The notes under the pieces are model-generated. The model had not been told where the DNA came from. It ran no database searches and worked only from the letters and a program-made list of their open reading frames with translations. A stretch of 59,663 nt of DNA from JAYFQF01 sp034927285 (GTDB lineage: Bacteria > Bacillota > Peptococcia > DRI-13 > UBA5745), in contig JAYFQF010000027.1 in NCBI GenBank assembly GCA_034927285.1, positions 1 to 59,663 on the forward strand. The letters run 5' to 3'. The translations under genes and the position numbers were made by a program. How positions within the stretch are numbered: position 1 is the stretch's first letter; every line of letters begins with the position of its first letter. This document shows positions 28,879-37,544 of the stretch, piece by piece.

Positions 28879-30048
28879 TTATATCCTGGATTTTGAGCTG
28901 CCCCGGCTGATGAAGATAAACGCCACGCCCAGGACTACCGCTACCACGGCGATGATGGCCGCTGTGGATCCGGATTTTTTATCCACCCCGGTGGTCTCCT
29001 CCCCCCGGGCCGCCGCTCCTTCCCCTACGCCGGTGCCGATGCTGGCCTTCAGGTATTTACTGACCCCGTCGCCAAATACTTTGGCTCCTCCTTCCGCCTC
29101 TCCCCGGCTGTTGGTATGGGTTCCGACTTCCAGCAGCATCATCCGGGGGCCCAGGTCCTGATTATAGTTGCCTTTGCCCATATAGATCCCTTTGATCATT
29201 CCGGGATAATGCTTGTCGAAATATGCCTTGATTTCCTTGGCAAAGGACAGATTGGCCTCCATATGCGGATTTTGTTTGCCCACCACCATCCGGACCCCGG
29301 CCACGGTATCTCCCTCCACCTCGGTTTCATAAAACTCCGGGTCCTCTATACCGTCCCGGTGGACGTCGAAAACCACGTCGGGGTTGGATTTCAGCAGCTG
29401 CACCGCGGTCTGGCGGGAGCGGTGATAAGCGTTGGCGTCATGAGGGTCATGCTTGTTTTCGCTGACCTCCACCTGGCTGCCGTTGGCCTCCAGTTCCTCC
29501 GCCAAGGATTTTCCCACCTGGATGATGCCCCCTTCGCCGTCGATGCTTGAGGTCCCTTCCGTGGGAACGTAGCTCTCGTCATTATGAGTATTGTAAATTG
29601 AGATCTTCAATCCATCGTCATTGTCAAAGACTCCTACCGGAGCCTCATCCCAGGCGCTGTAGTATTTGACCTCCTCCTTGCCCACATAGCTGCAGGAAGC
29701 GGTCAGCGCTCCGTAATCCACGCTGTCTACGCTGTATCGTTCATTTCCCGCGGTAATAAACTCATCCCCGGCATAGACTACCCTGGAGGTATAGTCCAGC
29801 GGTTTGCCGTCCCCGTCGGACAGAGTAAAAAACTGACCTAAAGGCAATTCGCCGTGGGGAACCACCCAATCGGGGTCGCCGCTCTGGGCCGGCTCCGCCG
29901 TCAGATCCCCCGCCGCCGGCGCCGTATCATGCCGGCGGTCATAGTCGACATAAATTCCTCCCAGTAAAACCAGCAGACCGGCAAAAGCGATAAAGCCATA
30001 GGTCAGCCAGCCGCCGTATTTTTTTCGCCAAGTCGTCTGCCTGTTCAT
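28879..30048 (-). CDS. spoIIP: Stage II sporulation protein P, peptidoglycan hydrolase
   Basis: A 389-residue protein: N-terminal TM anchor (about 13-33), then the SpoIIP amidase/endopeptidase domain with IYNTHNDESYVPT (about 153-165), VFDVHRDG, and LLEVGTHTNS, giving the zinc-binding His and Glu residues. It degrades septal wall during engulfment in endospore formation, with SpoIID and SpoIIM. A second hydrophobic helix near the C-terminus (AAIIAVVAVVLGVAFIFI), after a low-complexity linker, is not usual. It overlaps the preceding gene by 4 nt. Confidence 0.92.
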   Translation of the reverse strand: MNRQTTWRKKYGGWLTYGFIAFAGLLVLLGGIYVDYDRRHDTAPAAGDLTAEPAQSGDPDWVVPHGELPLGQFFTLSDGDGKPLDYTSRVVYAGDEFITAGNERYSVDSVDYGALTASCSYVGKEEVKYYSAWDEAPVGVFDNDDGLKISIYNTHNDESYVPTEGTSSIDGEGGIIQVGKSLAEELEANGSQVEVSENKHDPHDANAYHRSRQTAVQLLKSNPDVVFDVHRDGIEDPEFYETEVEGDTVAGVRMVVGKQNPHMEANLSFAKEIKAYFDKHYPGMIKGIYMGKGNYNQDLGPRMMLLEVGTHTNSRGEAEGGAKVFGDGVSKYLKASIGTGVGEGAAARGEETTGVDKKSGSTAAIIAVVAVVLGVAFIFISRGSSKSRI

Positions 30049-31496
30049 CTTTTCCCATCTTCCTTCCGGTTTTTAATTTCTTTGGACAGCTGATCCTGCA
30101 AGGGAAGGGTAGGGAAAAGAGCGGCGGCCTGGCCGCCGTCCTCGGAAAAGCGGGGGCCTTCCTTCAGAGCCGCCGTATCAAGCCCTAATTCCAGAGCCAG
30201 TTCCTCGGTAATGACATGGGACAGGCAGGGTTCCTCCTCTACCTTCCTCCCTTCGGGGGTTTTCAGAAGCTTCTCGTCGATCCAGCCGTCCTTGGCCAAC
30301 TCCTCCAGGTTTTGACCGGCCCGCCGGGCAATGGACTCGGCTTTTTCCTGAGCCGGCCGGTTCCCTTTGTTTTTGGCTTCCTGGGCGATCTTTTGGGCGG
30401 CGGTTTCCGTAGCCAGCTCCGCGTTAACCTGGGCCATGCGGTCCCAGATCATTTCGACGGGTACCTCCCGGGCAAACTCCTCCAGGTTTTTTCCATCTCC
30501 GTTTTCCGCTGTAAATTCCCCGGCGTATTCCCCATGGGCCACGGGATAAGGCCGTCTGTGCTTATTCATTTTCATGGAATCCCCCGTCCTTTCTTCCGTG
30601 CTTTGCAGCATCCCTTCTTCCGGTTTCCTGCCGGGAAGCTCCTGCCCGCCGTTACCGCCGGGGTTCATCCCCGGAAGGTCAAGAGTCTTTTCCGCAGTCT
30701 TTTCCCTTATGCCGGCAGAATCTGCCGCCATGGCTCCCCCAAGCTCTTGCTGCGGCGCCTTTTCTTTGCTCAAATCCGGCTTTGCATTGCCGAATTCCAG
30801 ATTGTCTTCACCTTCCGGCCCCACCTTGCGCAGCTCAGCCAAAAGCTCCGGACTGTGGCCCTCGGCTTTCGGCCCCCCCTGGAGGCGCTCCCGGATTTCC
30901 CCTACTACCTCGGCCAATACCACGGCAAAGATTCCCGCTATCACGATGGAATCCAAAGCGCCGGCGCCGCCCAGATAGACATTGCCGGGGACGTTATTAT
31001 AGGCCAGCCAGACCCAATGGACAAAGTCCAGACCCATAATGCCCACTACCGCCGCGATAAACGCCGAACGGCGGCTGCGGCCCATCAGGTAAGCCACCAG
31101 GCCGGCCACCAGGGGATAAAGATAGATAGGATCGATCAGGGCAAAGCGATCCCCCACTTCCCCGGTCATCAGTACGCCGCCCACTACCGCCGTGACGGCG
31201 CAGGTGACTATGGCGGCAAGGACCGCCCGCAGCCGCTCCTTGCCGGTTCCGGCTTTGAAGAAAAGATACAGGGCCAGCACCAGCGGGATCAAGGCGCCGC
31301 CTACGTTTAAGGTGACCTGGATGTCACCCCGCCAAAGAGGAATATCGATAAAACTGCCGACAATAATGCCGATAATGGCCACAATGGCCTGGCTGTTGGT
31401 AAGCCCCATCCGGTCCAGCACCCGTTCTCCCAGGCCGAAAAAAATAATCAGCATCACGATGGCCAGGATCATTGTGCCCCAGGAAAGATTCCACAT
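30045..31496 (-). CDS. DUF1614-like multi-pass membrane protein
   Basis: A 483-residue protein. The first about 205 residues contain six to seven TM helices with GSFIDIPLWRGDIQVTLNVGGALIPLVLALYLFFK, which I associate with DUF1614. The last about 270 residues are hydrophilic, Glu/Lys-rich and probably disordered, which is long for this group. Translationally coupled with spoIIP (ATGA overlap), so it may serve in sporulation; the function is unknown. Confidence 0.75.
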   Translation of the reverse strand: MWNLSWGTMILAIVMLIIFFGLGERVLDRMGLTNSQAIVAIIGIIVGSFIDIPLWRGDIQVTLNVGGALIPLVLALYLFFKAGTGKERLRAVLAAIVTCAVTAVVGGVLMTGEVGDRFALIDPIYLYPLVAGLVAYLMGRSRRSAFIAAVVGIMGLDFVHWVWLAYNNVPGNVYLGGAGALDSIVIAGIFAVVLAEVVGEIRERLQGGPKAEGHSPELLAELRKVGPEGEDNLEFGNAKPDLSKEKAPQQELGGAMAADSAGIREKTAEKTLDLPGMNPGGNGGQELPGRKPEEGMLQSTEERTGDSMKMNKHRRPYPVAHGEYAGEFTAENGDGKNLEEFAREVPVEMIWDRMAQVNAELATETAAQKIAQEAKNKGNRPAQEKAESIARRAGQNLEELAKDGWIDEKLLKTPEGRKVEEEPCLSHVITEELALELGLDTAALKEGPRFSEDGGQAAALFPTLPLQDQLSKEIKNRKEDGKR

Positions 31497-31559
31497 AATT
31501 AATGCCCTCCTCTGGATTTGATGCAGTTATTTTCTCCGCTGTCTGCGGTTTTATTCAAA

Positions 31560-31589
31560 TTGGTGGTTTTGCGGAAAACGTGGTATGAT
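31560..31589 (+). promoter_or_regulatory. Candidate sigma-A promoter for pepF
   Basis: TTGGTG (31560-31565), 18-bp spacer, TATGAT (31584-31589), about 55 bp before the pepF start. Confidence 0.6.
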
Positions 31590-31643
31590 ATTTCCATGAA
31601 GCAGGATAATAATGACATTATAGATGAAACAGGAGTGATGGCT

Positions 31644-33440
31644 ATGAAACTGCGCAGCGAAATCGATCCGAAAGACACCTGGGATCTTACTAAGCTTTAC
31701 CCCCACAGCGAAGCCTATTTAAAAGATCTGGCCTCTATTTCACATATGGGCGATCAGCTGGCGGCCTATAAAGGAAAACTGGCCGCTTCGGCAAAAAACC
31801 TTTACGAGGCCCTGACCTTAAACGATAAAATGGGGACTACCGTAGAACGGGCGGCCGCTTACGCCCGCCTGGGTTTTGACTCCGATATGGGTGACCCCAA
31901 AAGCAAGGATCTGTACGAGCGGCTGGACTATCTCTTTTCCGGCCTGGGAGAGAAGCTTGCCTTCTTTGAGCCGGAGCTTTTGGAAATGGAGCCGGAGACC
32001 TTTGAAAAGTATAAAACGGAAGAGCCGGGTCTGAAGCTGTATTCCTGGATGATGACCAGACTTTTCCGGCAAAAAGGCCATGTGCTTTCCGCCCGGGAGG
32101 AAGAATTGCTGACCCGTATGGCTACGGTGGCCGGCAGCTTTGATAAAATATTCGACGACCTGACCGTAAACGACATCGTTTATCCCACTGTCCAGGATTC
32201 TGAAGGGAATCCCCTGGTAGCCAACGAGGCAAACTACCGCAAGGCTATGGAATCGGAAGACCGCCAGCTTCGCCGCCGCTACTACGACGCTTTGCTGGGA
32301 ACCTATAAGCAGCATGTAAACACCATTGCCTCTACTTTGGCCGGGAATACCCGTTATCATGTATTGGCCGCCAAATCCAGGAATTACGCCTCTTCCCTGG
32401 AACAGGCCCTGGCCCCCAATAATATCCCGATTTCGGTCTATGAAAATCTGATCTCCACTCTGCGCTCGGAGCTTGGCCCCCTCCAGGATTATCTGGTCTT
32501 CCGCCGCCAGACTCTGGGTTATGACGATCTCCACTTTTACGACCTTTTTGTGCCCTTGGTAAAAGGGAAAAACCGCAGCTACACTTTTTTGGAAGCAAAG
32601 GATATCGTTTTGGACGCCGTGACGCCTTTGGGCGAGGAATACCAAAAGACCATGGCCCGGGCCTTCAGTGAACGCTGGATCGACATTTACCCCAATAAAG
32701 GCAAGGCTACCGGCGCTTACGCCACCGGTGTATATGGCGTTCATCCATACAGCCTGCTGAATTTCACCGGCACCCTGGACGATCTTTCCACCATTATTCA
32801 CGAGCTGGGGCATGCCATGCACAGCTATTACAGCGATACCAATCAACCCTTTGTCAATGCCGCTTACTGCATTTTTACCGCCGAAGTGGCTTCCACCGTA
32901 AATGAAAACCTGCTTTTTCATTACCTGCTGGAACGGGCCCGGACCCCCGAAGAAAAGGCCTACCTGCTGTGCAGCCATCTGGACGGCATCCGCTCCACCT
33001 TGTACCGGCAGGGCTTCTTTGCGGATTTTGAGCGTTCCATGCACCAATTGATCGAAGCCGACGAGCCTATGGTCCCCCAGGTCCTCTGCCGGTCCTACCA
33101 AAAGCTTTATGAGCTGTACCACGGCCCGGATTTCGTCGTGGACGAATCCCTGACCTACGAATGGGCCCGGATCCCCCATTTCTACCGTCCTTTCTATGTT
33201 TATCAGTACGCCACGGGCATTTCGGCGGCCATCAGCCTGGCCAGGGGCATTCTGAAAGAAGGAGAGCCCAAAGTAAAGGCATATCTGGCTTTCCTGAAAT
33301 CCGGCGGCAGCAACGATCCCATCGAATTATTGAAAGGCGCCGGCGTGGACCTTTCCACCACCGCCCCCATCACCGCCGCGGTGGAGGATTTCCGGGAGAC
33401 TTTGACCGAATTGAAAAAGGTCATGAAACAAGTCAAATGA
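31644..33440 (+). CDS. pepF: Oligoendopeptidase F (M3B family)
   Basis: A 598-residue cytoplasmic zinc peptidase cutting short oligopeptides. The HExxH site is in IIHELGHAMHSYYS (about residue 382), with the following Glu in FTAEVASTVNE. ATG 31644 lies 8 nt after AGGAG; ATG 31638 would be too close. Length is typical. Monocistronic, with a terminator behind it. Confidence 0.93.
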   Translation: MKLRSEIDPKDTWDLTKLYPHSEAYLKDLASISHMGDQLAAYKGKLAASAKNLYEALTLNDKMGTTVERAAAYARLGFDSDMGDPKSKDLYERLDYLFSGLGEKLAFFEPELLEMEPETFEKYKTEEPGLKLYSWMMTRLFRQKGHVLSAREEELLTRMATVAGSFDKIFDDLTVNDIVYPTVQDSEGNPLVANEANYRKAMESEDRQLRRRYYDALLGTYKQHVNTIASTLAGNTRYHVLAAKSRNYASSLEQALAPNNIPISVYENLISTLRSELGPLQDYLVFRRQTLGYDDLHFYDLFVPLVKGKNRSYTFLEAKDIVLDAVTPLGEEYQKTMARAFSERWIDIYPNKGKATGAYATGVYGVHPYSLLNFTGTLDDLSTIIHELGHAMHSYYSDTNQPFVNAAYCIFTAEVASTVNENLLFHYLLERARTPEEKAYLLCSHLDGIRSTLYRQGFFADFERSMHQLIEADEPMVPQVLCRSYQKLYELYHGPDFVVDESLTYEWARIPHFYRPFYVYQYATGISAAISLARGILKEGEPKVKAYLAFLKSGGSNDPIELLKGAGVDLSTTAPITAAVEDFRETLTELKKVMKQVK

Positions 33441-33545
33441 GGCCGCCGGAAAAAGTCCCGGAAAAGCCGGAGCGCGTCCGGAGCGCATAAGCAAACGGCG
33501 GACCTCTCCAGGGCAAAAAGGTTGCGGCGCAAAAACGGCAGCAGC

Positions 33546-33584
33546 AAAGCAGCGGAAGCCAATTATCGGCTTCCGCTGCTTTTT
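33546..33584. terminator. Terminator after pepF
   Basis: AAAGCAGCGGAAGCC / GGCTTCCGCTGCTTT, 15 bp, then TT. It could also serve addA from the other side. Confidence 0.85.
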
Positions 33585-33704
33585 CGTGTGCGGTTATTCA
33601 TCTGTCCCAGGCCGGCCTCATCCTCCGGCGGCGTCACAAGAGCCGGAAAATCCGGCTGAAAAAACCGCTCTTTTTTATCGGCCTTTGAAGGGGCCGGCTC
33701 TTTG

Positions 33705-36700
33705 CTAATCTGTCACCGGGATAGCCTTGGCCAGAGCCAGGGAATAGATCAGAAGTTCCCGGGCCGGTTTTCCCGTCAGCTTTTCCAAAGCTTCTGCATA
33801 AAGTTTCAACTGGCCCCGGTAGTCCCTTAAAAGCTTTATTTCTTCTCCGGGCCGGACCCTGTCGGTCTTATAATCCACCAAAACCAGACTCTCTTCCTCC
33901 TGAAAAAAGAGGTCGATGGCTCCCTGGATCATCACCGGGTCATCTTTTGCCGGTCCCAGGTCCGGGTAAAGCCGGCCGGCGGGCACCGTCACCGCAAAGC
34001 TGACTTCCCGGCGGCAAAGGCCTTTTGCGTCGGCCAGGGCCGCCCTGGCAAAAAGGGGACTTTCCAGATAACGGAGCAACGGCTCAAATTCCAGCAGCGA
34101 GGCTTCCTGAGGGCTGAGAAAGCGGGAAGCGGTCAGTTGGGCAGCCAGCTTTTCCAGGTAAATCAAGGCCGGGCCCCTGAAGCTTTTCTTTTTTGTCCCG
34201 GCCCCCGGCCCGGCGCCTTCCGCTTGCAGAGCCGCCATGACCTCGGCAGGCTTAATGCGGGAAAGAAGCTTATGCAGCGCCGTGCCCCGAATTAAGCCTG
34301 TTTTCGCGGTATCGCCGGCAATAAAGGCCGGAGGGTCGCAATCCTGCCGGTCCAGCAGCTCCAGCCAACCGGCCCGGGCGGCCTCGGCATCCTCTTCAGG
34401 ATACAGCCTGCCCCTGGCCTGCGTGACCGAAAGCTTTGCCGGCGCCCCGCCCGCCCCTTGGTAAGGATATTGCCAGGAAAGGATCCGGTCCAGCTCCGGA
34501 TACTCGTCTTCCGCCACGCCGCCGCCTTCTTTGACCAGAGTACGCCATAAGGCCTGCCGGGACGCAGCCGGTTCAAGGCGGGGGCAGAGTTCTTCCGGGT
34601 ACCATAGCCGGCAGACCCAAGGGGAGCCCCCGGGGCCCTGCCGGCCGGGGCCGGCTCCCACAATCCCCGGACCCAGCCAGTCCAGGAAACTGCCGGCTCT
34701 GAAGATCCATTGGCTGCCGGCAGGGAGCCCTTCTTTCTCCCAAAGCTCCAGCCTTTCCCGGGCATTTTGAGGGGCGGCCACCAGGATCAGCCGTTCCCGG
34801 GCCCGGGTAAGGGCTACATAAAGCAGGCGCTGGGCTTCCGCCAGGCGTTCCCGCTTCAGCCCGCCGGAGACGGCTAAATGATAGGCCCCGGGGTACTTTA
34901 CCCGCTTTTTTGGTTCCAGTACCACGGATGCCAGCCCAAGCCCCCGATGCAGCAGCACATCCTGGTGGGTATCTCTTTGATTGAAACGGCGGCCGCAAGT
35001 AGCCAGAAAAACTACGGGAAATTCCAGGCCTTTGCTTTTATGAATACTCATGAGGCGAACCACGTCTTCATTTTCCCCAATAACGGCGGCGGCGCTTAGA
35101 TCCGTGCCGCTCTTTTCCAAAGCCTCCAGATAGCGGATAAACTGATACAGGCCCTTCATATTGCTTTCCTCGAACTGGCGGGCCCGCTGGACCAGGGCCT
35201 GAAGATTGGCCTGACGCTGCCGTCCACCGGCCATGGCCGCCGCCAGGGTCGGAAACCGGGTATCCTGATAGAACTTCAGCAGCAGATGCTCCATGGAATC
35301 CTCTCTGGACAGCCGCCGGTATTGGCGCAGGCTTTTCAGCCAGTCCCGGACCCGCCGGCCCAAAACGCCCCGGTTCTCCCAGGCAAAAAGCACCAGGCTT
35401 TCGTAAAGATTGCCGCTTTTTTTGGCCAGACGGATTTCCGCCAGTTCCGCTGCCGTAAAACCGTAAAGCGGGGAAAGCAGCAAGGCCGCCAGGGGAATGT
35501 CCTGCCGGGGATTATCCACCACCTTGAGAAAGCTGACGGCGGTCTGCACTTCCTGGGCGCCGAAATAACCGGAGCCCATATCGGCAAAGACCGGAATATT
35601 CCTGCTTTGCAGAGCCTGGCTGAAGACGTCGGCCACATTGGCCATGGCCGGCAATAAAATGACGATATCCCGGTAGGCCAAAGGCCTGAGCAGCTTTACC
35701 TTGTCGTCCCAGATCTCCTCTTCCATTAATTCTTCGATCCGTTTTGCGGTAAAGAGGGCTTCCAGCTGCAGGGCCTCCGGATCTTCTTCCTCCGGATCTG
35801 CCGCTTCCTCCAAAAAATCCTCCTGGCCGCTCAGGAGGGTGGCCTCTGAGCGGTCCGATTTTTTTGCGATCAGATGCAGCTCCAAAGGGCCCCGGCCCCG
35901 CTGAGGAAGAGATTTTGGCAAAACCGCTTCCGGCCTGGGGCTGCCGCAGGTAAAGCGGCCTTCCTGACGATAGTCCAGGCCGGAAATTTCCGGCACCATG
36001 ATCCGGTCAAAGAGTCCGTTGATCCCCTCCAGGATCCGCTGGCTGGAGCGGTAGTTTTCCTCCAGCATGATCACAATCCCCTGCCGGAGATCTTCCCCTT
36101 TTTGTTTTTCCGGCCCCCCCGGCGTCCGGGAGTCTGTCTGGATCAAGTCCCCTTTGGGGGTATGGGTAAAGGCGCGGAATTTTTCCAGAAAAAGCTCCGG
36201 GGCAGCTTGCCGGAACCCGTATATACTTTGCTTGACGTCTCCCACCATAAAGAAGCTTTCGCCGGCTACGGCCTGCAGAATCTCTTCCTGGGCCGGGTTA
36301 ATATCCTGGTACTCGTCCACCAGGATTTCCAGGTAACGGCTCCGCAGGCTCTCCGCCAGGGGCGTAAGCTCCCCCTGGCTGTCCCGCAGTAAAAGCAGGG
36401 CCTGATGCTCGATATCGGCAAAGTCTATGGCGGCCTTCTCCCTTTTGGCTTCATCGTACGCCAGGGTAAAGTCCCGGGCGGCGGCGGCCAGGCCTTCCAT
36501 GGCCGGCGCCATGGCGCCAAGCTCCCGGATCATCTGCTGAGTGTACTCGCCCAAAAGCGGTTCCCGCAGCTGCCGGTAAGACTTTCTGACCTGTTCCCGC
36601 AGTTCTTTCAGCCTGGCCTGCAAGGCTAGACGGTCCTCGAATTCCTGAGGGCCCTCCTCTTTTTTCGGCTTTGCCGAGAGGCCCGGCAAACGGCCGAAAA

Positions 36701-37544
36701 CCTCTCCTTCCTCGGTTAAAAGGCGGATCAGGTCATCCCAGTCCGGAGCCTCTGCCAAGGCTTGCAAGGCCTGTCCTTCTTCTTCCAGCCTGTTTTGATA
36801 GCCTTGCAGTGCGCTGAAGCCCCGGCAGCGTTCCGCACCTGACCGGAGGCTTTCTCCCAGGTCTCCAAGGCTTTCCCGGGTCCGGCTATATAAAAGAGGC
36901 AAAAAAGGCAGGCAGGATTCCCAGCTTGTCTTTTCCTGGGACAGCGTCCGGTAGACGGCGCTGCATTTTTCAAGCCAGGCCAGAGGCCGGGGCTGGCTGG
37001 CGGCAAATTCGTAGACCGCTAAAATCAGTTCCCGCAGCGGCCGGTCGTTTTTTTCGCCGCCAAAGGCGGCGGAAAGGCTTAAAAAATCCGCTTCACCGGC
37101 GGCGTAGCCGGCCTCCAGCAATTCTTCCAGCACCTGCTGCTTCAATAAAATCTGTTCCGCCTGGTTTAAGACCCTGCTTTGGGGATCCAGTTCCAGCTGC
37201 TGATAATTTTGCCGGATCAGCTCCAGACAAAAAGCGTGGAGCGTGGAGATGGCCGCCCGGCCCAGCAGCAGCTGCTGCCGCTTCAGCCAGCGGTCTCCGG
37301 GGTTTTCCCTGATCAGCCCTTCCAGCCGCCGGCTGATGCGCTGGCGCATTTCCTGGGCTGCGGCGTTGGTGAAAGTGACCATCAGAAAGCGGTCCATTTC
37401 CAGGGGGTCCTGCCGGTCGGTGAGACGCTTAATCAACCTCTCCACCATGACGGCGGTTTTGCCTGTGCCGGCGGAGGCGGAAACCAGCAGGTTGGCGCAA
37501 CGGGCGTTTATGGCCTGAGCCTGCCCTTCATTCCAGTTTCTCAC
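33705..37544 (-). CDS. addA: ATP-dependent helicase/nuclease subunit A
   Basis: A 1279-residue UvrD-like helicase with a C-terminal RecB-type nuclease. Walker A SASAGTGKT near residue 28, helicase motifs such as VDEYQDINPAQ, VGDVKQSIYGFR, LMSIHKSKGLEFPVVFL and LLYVALTRARERLIL, and the nuclease motif LVDYKTDRV near the C-terminus. With AddB it resects double-strand breaks at Chi-like sites. GTG start after GGAGGTGG; it overlaps addB by 17 nt. Confidence 0.95.
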   Translation of the reverse strand: MRNWNEGQAQAINARCANLLVSASAGTGKTAVMVERLIKRLTDRQDPLEMDRFLMVTFTNAAAQEMRQRISRRLEGLIRENPGDRWLKRQQLLLGRAAISTLHAFCLELIRQNYQQLELDPQSRVLNQAEQILLKQQVLEELLEAGYAAGEADFLSLSAAFGGEKNDRPLRELILAVYEFAASQPRPLAWLEKCSAVYRTLSQEKTSWESCLPFLPLLYSRTRESLGDLGESLRSGAERCRGFSALQGYQNRLEEEGQALQALAEAPDWDDLIRLLTEEGEVFGRLPGLSAKPKKEEGPQEFEDRLALQARLKELREQVRKSYRQLREPLLGEYTQQMIRELGAMAPAMEGLAAAARDFTLAYDEAKREKAAIDFADIEHQALLLLRDSQGELTPLAESLRSRYLEILVDEYQDINPAQEEILQAVAGESFFMVGDVKQSIYGFRQAAPELFLEKFRAFTHTPKGDLIQTDSRTPGGPEKQKGEDLRQGIVIMLEENYRSSQRILEGINGLFDRIMVPEISGLDYRQEGRFTCGSPRPEAVLPKSLPQRGRGPLELHLIAKKSDRSEATLLSGQEDFLEEAADPEEEDPEALQLEALFTAKRIEELMEEEIWDDKVKLLRPLAYRDIVILLPAMANVADVFSQALQSRNIPVFADMGSGYFGAQEVQTAVSFLKVVDNPRQDIPLAALLLSPLYGFTAAELAEIRLAKKSGNLYESLVLFAWENRGVLGRRVRDWLKSLRQYRRLSREDSMEHLLLKFYQDTRFPTLAAAMAGGRQRQANLQALVQRARQFEESNMKGLYQFIRYLEALEKSGTDLSAAAVIGENEDVVRLMSIHKSKGLEFPVVFLATCGRRFNQRDTHQDVLLHRGLGLASVVLEPKKRVKYPGAYHLAVSGGLKRERLAEAQRLLYVALTRARERLILVAAPQNARERLELWEKEGLPAGSQWIFRAGSFLDWLGPGIVGAGPGRQGPGGSPWVCRLWYPEELCPRLEPAASRQALWRTLVKEGGGVAEDEYPELDRILSWQYPYQGAGGAPAKLSVTQARGRLYPEEDAEAARAGWLELLDRQDCDPPAFIAGDTAKTGLIRGTALHKLLSRIKPAEVMAALQAEGAGPGAGTKKKSFRGPALIYLEKLAAQLTASRFLSPQEASLLEFEPLLRYLESPLFARAALADAKGLCRREVSFAVTVPAGRLYPDLGPAKDDPVMIQGAIDLFFQEEESLVLVDYKTDRVRPGEEIKLLRDYRGQLKLYAEALEKLTGKPARELLIYSLALAKAIPVTD

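Noticed and set aside
31818..33179. A 453-codon open frame on the minus strand
   Set aside because: It is antisense to pepF, which has HExxH and family length. No motif is seen in the antisense product.
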